Shown: piece by piece, positions 58,415 through 64,000 of the stretch
Numbering within the stretch: the stretch's first letter is position 1
Layout of the letters: every line of letters begins with the position of its first letter
Source: CADEDH01 sp047974625
GTDB taxonomy: Bacteria > Actinomycetota > Acidimicrobiia > Acidimicrobiales > SZUA-35
Length of the DNA stretch: 64,000 nucleotides
Reading direction: 5' to 3'
Assembly (NCBI GenBank): GCA_047974625.1
Contig: JBKECK010000039.1
Span: 9,051 to 73,050, forward strand
Position numbers and translations under genes: made by a program
Notes under the pieces: model-generated
The model's database searches: none
What the model was told of the DNA's origin: nothing
What the model saw: the letters and a program-made list of their open reading frames with translations, nothing else

Positions 58415-60831
58415 CGGTCGACCGCCTCGGCCCAGCGGAACACCACCCCGTCGACGCCATCGACCGCGGGGGCCCAACGCGGCTCTTCGCCGTCGGCCAC
58501 CGCGACGGCGTCGGCCCTCCGGGGCGGCTCGCCGGCCCGGTGGAACGCCTCGACAACCGTGTGGTGCAGACCGTCGAGCCCGGCCAGTGCCCGGTGCAGG
58601 TCGGACAGGTGCACCGTCTGGCCGAGGTCGACCCGGTCGGGGTCGAGCAGCCCCGGCTCGTCGTCGCGGTCGACCCCGAGCCGTGCCCGGGCGCGGGCGA
58701 CGACGGTCAACGGGTCGGCGGTCGAGGCCAGGGCCAGGGTGAGCACGGCTCGGAGCTCGACGACGGCCCGGTTGACGAGGGTGATCGTCACCCCCGGAGG
58801 GACCCGGGCCCCGAGGAACCCGCTGAGGGTGGCCAACTCGTCGGCGTGGAGTGTCCGTCCGCCGACCCCGCTGACGACGGCCCGCAACCGGCGGGGCCGG
58901 GCCTCCTCGGTGGCGCCGACGGCCGCCCGGGCCACCAGACCGTGACCGAGGAGGAGGGCGGTGACGTCGTCGGGGGTGACGGCCCGGTCGAGGGTTCGCA
59001 CCCCGCCGACAGCCCGGAGCCGGGCCTGCTCCGGCGGCTCGCCGTCGACCCCTCCGGTGGCGGCCAGGGGGTTGGTGGTGCCGACCACCTCGGGCACCGG
59101 GGCCACCACGGTGGCGATGGCCCCGGCCGGACGGTTGCCCGACGACCCGCCGCCGGTCCGGATGGTCAGGGTGACCTCGGCGTCGGGAGGCACCACCGCA
59201 CCCGCCGATCCGTCGCCGGTTCGCACTACCGGTACCGCGTCGGCCCGGACGACCACGTCGAAGACCCGCTGGCCGGGAGCGGCACTGGTGATGTCGGGCA
59301 CCGCGGTCCACGGTCGACCGCCCACCGCCAGCTGCACCGAGGGGCGCCGTCCGTCAGGGGCCGCCGGATCGGGTCGCCACGTGAGGTCGGTGGCGTCGGG
59401 CAGTGGCCACGGACCCGGACCCCGGAGGGCGACCACCCGGGTACGGCCATGCGATGCCGGGACCACGTTGCCCACAAGCACGGTGCGGGCCAGGTCGTGG
59501 CGTCGTTCGAGCGCCGGGGTGAACACCAGGTGCGTGGCCCGCTCGCCGAGCAGAGGGGCCACCTGATCGTCGACCCGGACCACCCGCACGGCCTGGCGGC
59601 CCCGGTGTTGCCGGCTCGGCTTGCCGTCGCGGTCCGGCTGGTCGACCACGTCGGCCACGACGAGGTGGTCACCCGGCCGGAGTAGGCCGGCCTGGGTGAC
59701 GGCCGGCCCGTCCCCGTCCGCCTGGGGGAGCAGGTAGAGACGGTCGGTACCGGGGAGGGCCACCCCGAGCTGGCCCGGGTTCAGGGCCCCCCGCAAGGCC
59801 CGATCGAGGGGCGACAGGCCCCGTGGTCCACGTAGGCGGGCCACGTCGTCGCGGGCCTGGGCCAGCACCCCCTCGACGAGGGCGTCGAGGAACCCGGCCA
59901 GCCCGTCCAGTCGGGCGCTGTAGGTCGCCTCGTCCTCGCCGTCGAGCTGGCACACCGCGGCCTCGAGGCCGGCCACCGCACCGGGCAGGGAGGCGTCTAT
60001 GCGGGCCAGGCCACCCATCAGCAACTGCTGGGCCTCGCTCATCGGCCGGGGCCGGGCGGCCGCGGCCGCGGCCTCAGCGTCGAGCAGGGCGTTCGCCTGT
60101 GCGCACAGTTGTGCGCACAGCTGCTGGAACAGGTCGGGGCAGGCCCCGCCGGCCCCGACTGCGTCGAGGGTGGCGGCCATGTCCGCCAGCTTCAAGGCGT
60201 CGCTTCGGGCCCTGGCCGCGTCGCGGGCCAGGGCTGCGCTGTGCTGGGCGGCCCGGAGGCGGGAAGCCAGCTGCTCGGCCAGCGACGCCGACGACGTCGG
60301 CAGCGGGCGGGGCGGCGGTGCCATCGTCAGGCTGGGAGGGATGGCGGTCACCGCCGGGGGCGGCACGACGGCGAAGGGCTGGAGGGTGTTGAGGCGGTGG
60401 TCGGCCCGCAGCGCCGCGTCGGTCTCGAACACCGCCTCGTCGAGGCCCGGCCCGCCGGGGGCGCTGACCGCGAACCCGGCCGGGATGGTGGCCGACACCC
60501 CGGCCTTGAGCCGGAGCTGTTGCAGGCAGCCGGCCGACAGGGCCGGGCGGGGTGCGTGGCCGATGAGGCTCAGCAACCGTGAGGCCGAGGCCGGGAGCTG
60601 GGCCAGGGGGAGGAACGACTCGTCGGCCCAGGCGTGCTGGTAACTCCACACCACGTCGAGGGCCGCGGCGACGCAGTCGAGGACCCCGTGGCCGGGGTCG
60701 GACCCGGTGGGCGCCCCGACCGGATCCCATCGTCGGGGCGCGTCGGCGAAGTGGTGGCGGGCCAGTCCCTCGAGACCGGCCAGCAGTTCGTCGTGACGCC
60801 GGGCCCGGTGGGCCTTCGGGGTGCGAGTCAT
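58411..60831 (-). CDS. Baseplate J-like assembly protein, second copy (806 aa)
   Basis: An 806-residue putative baseplate assembly protein, Afp11/Pvc11 or gpJ type. The C-terminal core has RTLDRAVTPDDVTALLLGHG, RLRAVVSGVGGRTLHADELA and the region ending LGQTVHLSDLHRALAGLDGL, typical of these proteins. The N-terminal part contains a Pro-rich loop and an Ala-rich helical insertion (LFQQLCAQLCAQANALLDAE) between about residues 180 and 300. The ATG at 60831 overlaps the stop of the other baseplate-J gene (ATGA). With it this subunit would build the wedges. Confidence 0.82.
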   Translation of the reverse strand: MTRTPKAHRARRHDELLAGLEGLARHHFADAPRRWDPVGAPTGSDPGHGVLDCVAAALDVVWSYQHAWADESFLPLAQLPASASRLLSLIGHAPRPALSAGCLQQLRLKAGVSATIPAGFAVSAPGGPGLDEAVFETDAALRADHRLNTLQPFAVVPPPAVTAIPPSLTMAPPPRPLPTSSASLAEQLASRLRAAQHSAALARDAARARSDALKLADMAATLDAVGAGGACPDLFQQLCAQLCAQANALLDAEAAAAAARPRPMSEAQQLLMGGLARIDASLPGAVAGLEAAVCQLDGEDEATYSARLDGLAGFLDALVEGVLAQARDDVARLRGPRGLSPLDRALRGALNPGQLGVALPGTDRLYLLPQADGDGPAVTQAGLLRPGDHLVVADVVDQPDRDGKPSRQHRGRQAVRVVRVDDQVAPLLGERATHLVFTPALERRHDLARTVLVGNVVPASHGRTRVVALRGPGPWPLPDATDLTWRPDPAAPDGRRPSVQLAVGGRPWTAVPDITSAAPGQRVFDVVVRADAVPVVRTGDGSAGAVVPPDAEVTLTIRTGGGSSGNRPAGAIATVVAPVPEVVGTTNPLAATGGVDGEPPEQARLRAVGGVRTLDRAVTPDDVTALLLGHGLVARAAVGATEEARPRRLRAVVSGVGGRTLHADELATLSGFLGARVPPGVTITLVNRAVVELRAVLTLALASTADPLTVVARARARLGVDRDDEPGLLDPDRVDLGQTVHLSDLHRALAGLDGLHHTVVEAFHRAGEPPRRADAVAVADGEEPRWAPAVDGVDGVVFRWAEAVDR

Positions 60832-63800
60832 CGGATCCCTCCGCACACCTCGACGGTCAACAGGCCGTCGGCCCCGTCGCCGTAGGGCCGGCGGATCACG
60901 GCCACCTCTTCGGGCCCGATAGGCAGGGTGCCGTCGATGGCGTACTCGACGGCCCCGCCCTCCAGGCGGCGCAGCCGGGTGATCCGGGCCGACCCGACGC
61001 CGGTGACGGCCAGGACCGAGCGGAGGATCCCGTCGACGTGGACGTCGCCGCCGAGCCCGATCCGGTCGGGATCCAGCAGCCCGCCGTCGCCGGCGATGGC
61101 CCGGACGACGGCCCGGTGCAGGGTCTCGGCCGGGGCCCAGGGGGCGGCGTCGACCACCACGTCGAGGTCGAGGGGGACGAAACGGGGCGGGACCAGGGCC
61201 ACGTCGAAGCCGAGGAGCCGGATCTCCTCCAGCCGGCGCCGCACCAGGGCCCAGCGTCGGAGCCGCTCGGCGTCGCGGATCGGGTCGACGTCGCCCCGCT
61301 CGTCGGGGCTGCCCGCCCGGGCCACCAGGGTGTCCTCGTCGGCCAGCAGTACCGTGACCCGGACCAGGCGGCGCTCCCCCAGGTTCTCGACCCTGGCCCT
61401 GGCCCCCGCCACCTCGTCCAACTCGGCGAGCAGCGTCTCATAGTCGGTCCGGGTCACTGCCGTGACCGGCCGCCGGGCCGTCCAGGGGGCGGCCCGGCGG
61501 ATGCGCTCGATGCTGTCGGGACCGCGCCCGCCCCGCCCGGCCACCGGGTTGTCGACCCGGATCCACTGTCGCAACTCCGACAGGGTCGTGTTCGCCGGGA
61601 CGGTCGAACCGTGACCGAGGGCGACGAGGGAGGTGAGGGTGTGGGGTGCGACGTTGCCCTCGGGTCCGGCTCCGACGCGGGCGCTGGTGATCGTCACGTC
61701 GACCGGGCGGCCGGTGAAGGAGCCGGGCTGGCCGAGGCGGGCGACGCTGCCCCAATCGCCGGCGGGGACGACCGAGAAGACCTCACCCGGTTCGACCGCG
61801 GTCTCGTCGACCAGTCGCCACATCTCGCCGTCGACCTCGACGGCGACGTCGAGATCACCCGAGCGGGGGCCACCACCCGGGAATGGCCAACCGGGGGCCA
61901 CCCGGCTGGCCGAGGCCAGGGGGAGGGGGAGCTCGACCGGCTCGTCCGGGCTGGTGGCCGCCCGAACCGTCAGCACGGTCGCCAGCTCTTCCAGTTGGCC
62001 GGCCAGGCCATCGTCGACCAGGGCTGGAGCGGACCGGTGACCGACCCGGAGCCCGTGGTGGGCCGGCACGACGTTGGCCAGGACCCGGTCGCCGGCCGCG
62101 AAGCCCGGGGGTGGGGCCGGACGTCGGGGATCCCAGCGGACCAGGGTCGTGTCGACCCCCCGTTCGATCAGGGTGACCCGGACCACGTGGGGGTCGAGCC
62201 GTACATCGTCGGGCTGCAGGATCAGCCAACGTCCGGGGGCCAGGTCGACCAGGTCACCGACCAGGGTGGCGGTGATCTGACCGGGATGGACCGGTTCGGC
62301 CAGGGTCACCTCGGCCAACGAATCCCGCCAGACGAGGTCGTCCTCGGTCGACACCAGGACCGGGGCGTCGGTGCCGTCTCGATTGACCACGACGGAGTCG
62401 GCGGCCAGGACGAAGGGGGCGACCCGTGGTGACGACCGACCGGGCTCGGGCTCATCGGCTAGGCCCAGAGCGACGAAGGCCCCGGGCGGGATCACCAGCT
62501 CGATCATGGTCGTGGCCGACAGGCCGGGATCGGGGTGGTGGTCGGCCAAGCGGGCGTGGGCCTCGACCGAGCGGCGCAGCCGGGCGCTAGCCAGCGACGC
62601 CTCGGCCAGGGCCGCGTCCTGACGGTGGGAGAGCCGGTCGAGGCGGTTGGCCACCAGCTCGAGGATCGTGGTGGTCAGGTCGGCCGGGTCGCCAGGGACC
62701 CAGCCTGGCAGGGCGGTGGCCGCCCGGGTCTGCATCACGCCGAGCAGGCCACGCCCGTCGCGGGCCAACCGGTCGAGCACCGGCTGGGGGCGGGCGACGA
62801 TCGCGACCGGTTCGAGCGGCGGTTCCAGGGGGTCACGCAGGTCACAGGCCGGGGGCCGCAGGGGCGGGTGAGCCCCGAGGTGGGGTTGGCGATCCGGCGG
62901 GTCGGCCGGGGCGGGGACGGCCTCGGCATGGAGGGGCGACCCGGGCACGAGCCGCAGGTCGACGGCCGACGGGGGCAGCGCCCGTCCCTCGGCCAGGGCC
63001 GGCGGCACCCCGTCGGGTCCGGGCGCGACGTAGGGCAGGCCGCCCGGCACGCCACCTGCGGTGCCGTCGGGTAGGGCCGCGAGCAGCGGTGCCGGGTCGC
63101 GGGGCTGGGCGTGGACCGCCCGGACCAGGGCCACCTCGGTCTCGGGCCCGAACTCGACGGCCGGGCCGTCGGCAACGCCGGTCACCAGCGAGCTGACCAT
63201 GGTCAACGAGCAGGAACCGAAGGCCAGGCCTTGCTGGAGCCGGTGCCAGGTGGTCTCGGCCACGATGACCCGCTCGGCCCGCACCGAGGCGGCCCGGGCC
63301 GCGGCGTAGACCTCGACGCCCCGGATCAGGGTGTCGCGCAGGTCGCCGTCGATGGTCACCGCGGTGCCACTGATGCGGGCCAGAGCGCAGCCGGTGACCT
63401 CGACCGGACCGGGAGGGTTCGACTCATCGACCCAGATGGCCGACTCGCTGACCGGGGCCAGGATGTCGAGGCCGCTCACGGCGTCGGCGTGGCCGACGGC
63501 GTGCACCCCGGTGATCGACACCTCGTCGACCACGACGGCCCGGGGCGAGGCGCTCGCTTCGATCCGGGCTCCGACCGCCCCGCCGGCCCCTCCGGCCACC
63601 GCGTCGACCAGCCCGCCGGACAGGGTGGCGGCGCCCCCGGTGAGGATCCGCAACCCGGTGGCCACGTCACCCTCGACGTCGGTCACGGTGACGCCCCGTA
63701 CGTCGACCGACCCCGTTCCGGCCGCGGTCAGGCCGGTGGCGGGACGGTCGGCCTGGCGGGCCCGGACCCCGGTCACCGTCACGTCGAGCAGGCCGATCGA

Positions 63801-64000
63801 CTCCCCGCTCGGGCCGGGGGCGGCGGCGTCGAGCGCGTCGACGCTCGAGGTCCGCACCTCCAGACCAGCCGCCCCGTCGCCAGTGATACCCGCCACCGTC
63901 GCGGTCGAGATGGTCAACGTGGTGGCGTCGGCTGGGGAGCCGGTCGGCTCCCCAGCCCGGACGCCGAGGGCGTCAGCCGCGGCGACCACCGACTCGATCC
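60828..64000 (-). CDS. Beta-helix fused to baseplate J-like protein, 5'-partial
   Basis: The frame runs off the right edge; 1057 codons, including the stop, are visible. Residues up to about 290 of the visible part are rungs of a right-handed beta-helix (GLLDVTVTGVRARQADRPAT, ATLSGGLVDAVAGGAGGAVG, PVEVTGCALARISGTAVTID). After a Pro-rich linker comes a baseplate-J-type region: LTTTILELVANRLDRLSHRQ, RRPVTAVTRTDYETLLAELD, VENLGERRLVRVTVLLADED and RRLEEIRLLGFDVALVPPRF. Its length and the N-terminal fusion are unusual for Afp11/gpJ proteins. The true start and the rest of the operon (sheath, tube and others) lie beyond the window. Confidence 0.82.
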   Translation of the reverse strand, partial: IESVVAAADALGVRAGEPTGSPADATTLTISTATVAGITGDGAAGLEVRTSSVDALDAAAPGPSGESIGLLDVTVTGVRARQADRPATGLTAAGTGSVDVRGVTVTDVEGDVATGLRILTGGAATLSGGLVDAVAGGAGGAVGARIEASASPRAVVVDEVSITGVHAVGHADAVSGLDILAPVSESAIWVDESNPPGPVEVTGCALARISGTAVTIDGDLRDTLIRGVEVYAAARAASVRAERVIVAETTWHRLQQGLAFGSCSLTMVSSLVTGVADGPAVEFGPETEVALVRAVHAQPRDPAPLLAALPDGTAGGVPGGLPYVAPGPDGVPPALAEGRALPPSAVDLRLVPGSPLHAEAVPAPADPPDRQPHLGAHPPLRPPACDLRDPLEPPLEPVAIVARPQPVLDRLARDGRGLLGVMQTRAATALPGWVPGDPADLTTTILELVANRLDRLSHRQDAALAEASLASARLRRSVEAHARLADHHPDPGLSATTMIELVIPPGAFVALGLADEPEPGRSSPRVAPFVLAADSVVVNRDGTDAPVLVSTEDDLVWRDSLAEVTLAEPVHPGQITATLVGDLVDLAPGRWLILQPDDVRLDPHVVRVTLIERGVDTTLVRWDPRRPAPPPGFAAGDRVLANVVPAHHGLRVGHRSAPALVDDGLAGQLEELATVLTVRAATSPDEPVELPLPLASASRVAPGWPFPGGGPRSGDLDVAVEVDGEMWRLVDETAVEPGEVFSVVPAGDWGSVARLGQPGSFTGRPVDVTITSARVGAGPEGNVAPHTLTSLVALGHGSTVPANTTLSELRQWIRVDNPVAGRGGRGPDSIERIRRAAPWTARRPVTAVTRTDYETLLAELDEVAGARARVENLGERRLVRVTVLLADEDTLVARAGSPDERGDVDPIRDAERLRRWALVRRRLEEIRLLGFDVALVPPRFVPLDLDVVVDAAPWAPAETLHRAVVRAIAGDGGLLDPDRIGLGGDVHVDGILRSVLAVTGVGSARITRLRRLEGGAVEYAIDGTLPIGPEEVAVIRRPYGDGADGLLTVEVCGGIR

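Noticed and set aside
55106..58945. 1279-codon plus-strand open frame opposite the tail-protein-I gene
   Set aside because: Antisense shadow; no ribosome site, no recognisable domain, and the minus-strand proteins have clear families.
29818..64000. Prophage or type VI secretion system
   Set aside because: No capsid, portal, terminase, integrase or lysis genes, and no TssJ/L/M-type membrane genes; DUF4157 proteins and the eCIS-type AAA+ ATPase favour an eCIS.

Overview
High-GC DNA from an actinobacterium. The supporting signs are GTG/TTG starts, four-base ATGA/GTGA gene overlaps, a mycothiol-dependent maleylpyruvate isomerase-type protein, a SodF-like superoxide dismutase and Nur-like regulation. 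The lineage cannot be fixed from sequence alone; an environmental group such as Acidimicrobiia is plausible but unproven.

Left part (1-12.1 kb): the end of a cysA-type ATPase gene, a VOC protein, an iron-type alcohol dehydrogenase, a cupin behind a DtxR/IdeR-like box, and a nickel/peptide ABC transporter operon (binding protein, two permeases, two ATPases). Next to the transporter lie a decayed larC (nickel insertion), a Fur-family regulator and a SodF-type superoxide dismutase. The sodF promoter holds a perfect 6-5-6 inverted repeat that matches the published Nur box layout. Together these look like a nickel-homeostasis locus.

Middle (12.1-29.6 kb): an accessory zone with many gene relics (IS1380 transposase, truncated VOC gene, AraC regulator, NRPS adenylation domain, integrase, two mazF loci). 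Between the relics are intact operons: a TetR-controlled divergent locus with a near-perfect palindromic operator (PPOX protein one way; maleylpyruvate isomerase-type, luciferase-like monooxygenase, NmrA-type and YceI proteins the other), a VapBC-type toxin-antitoxin pair, an ABC-2 exporter whose ATPase lacks the H-loop, a lipoprotein hydrolase, and an HxlR-MFS-MerB-like-FAD oxidoreductase operon with four-base overlaps throughout.

Right part (29.8-64 kb, all minus strand, continuing past the window): a large phage-tail-like gene set, best read as an extracellular contractile injection system (eCIS) variant. In transcription order it holds a beta-helix/baseplate-J fusion, a second baseplate-J protein, a tail-protein-I/kelch/beta-helix protein, a 2652-residue DUF6519/beta-helix protein, small proteins, a gp5/VgrG-like spike, several large unknown proteins, a DUF4157 effector with a C-terminal AHH-type nuclease, an AAA+ ATPase fused to a DUF4255-like tail-terminator domain, and a second DUF4157 protein with a glycine zipper. 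Sheath, tube, gp25 and LysM genes are not in the window and would be expected upstream, beyond 64,000. This is the most interesting part of the window.
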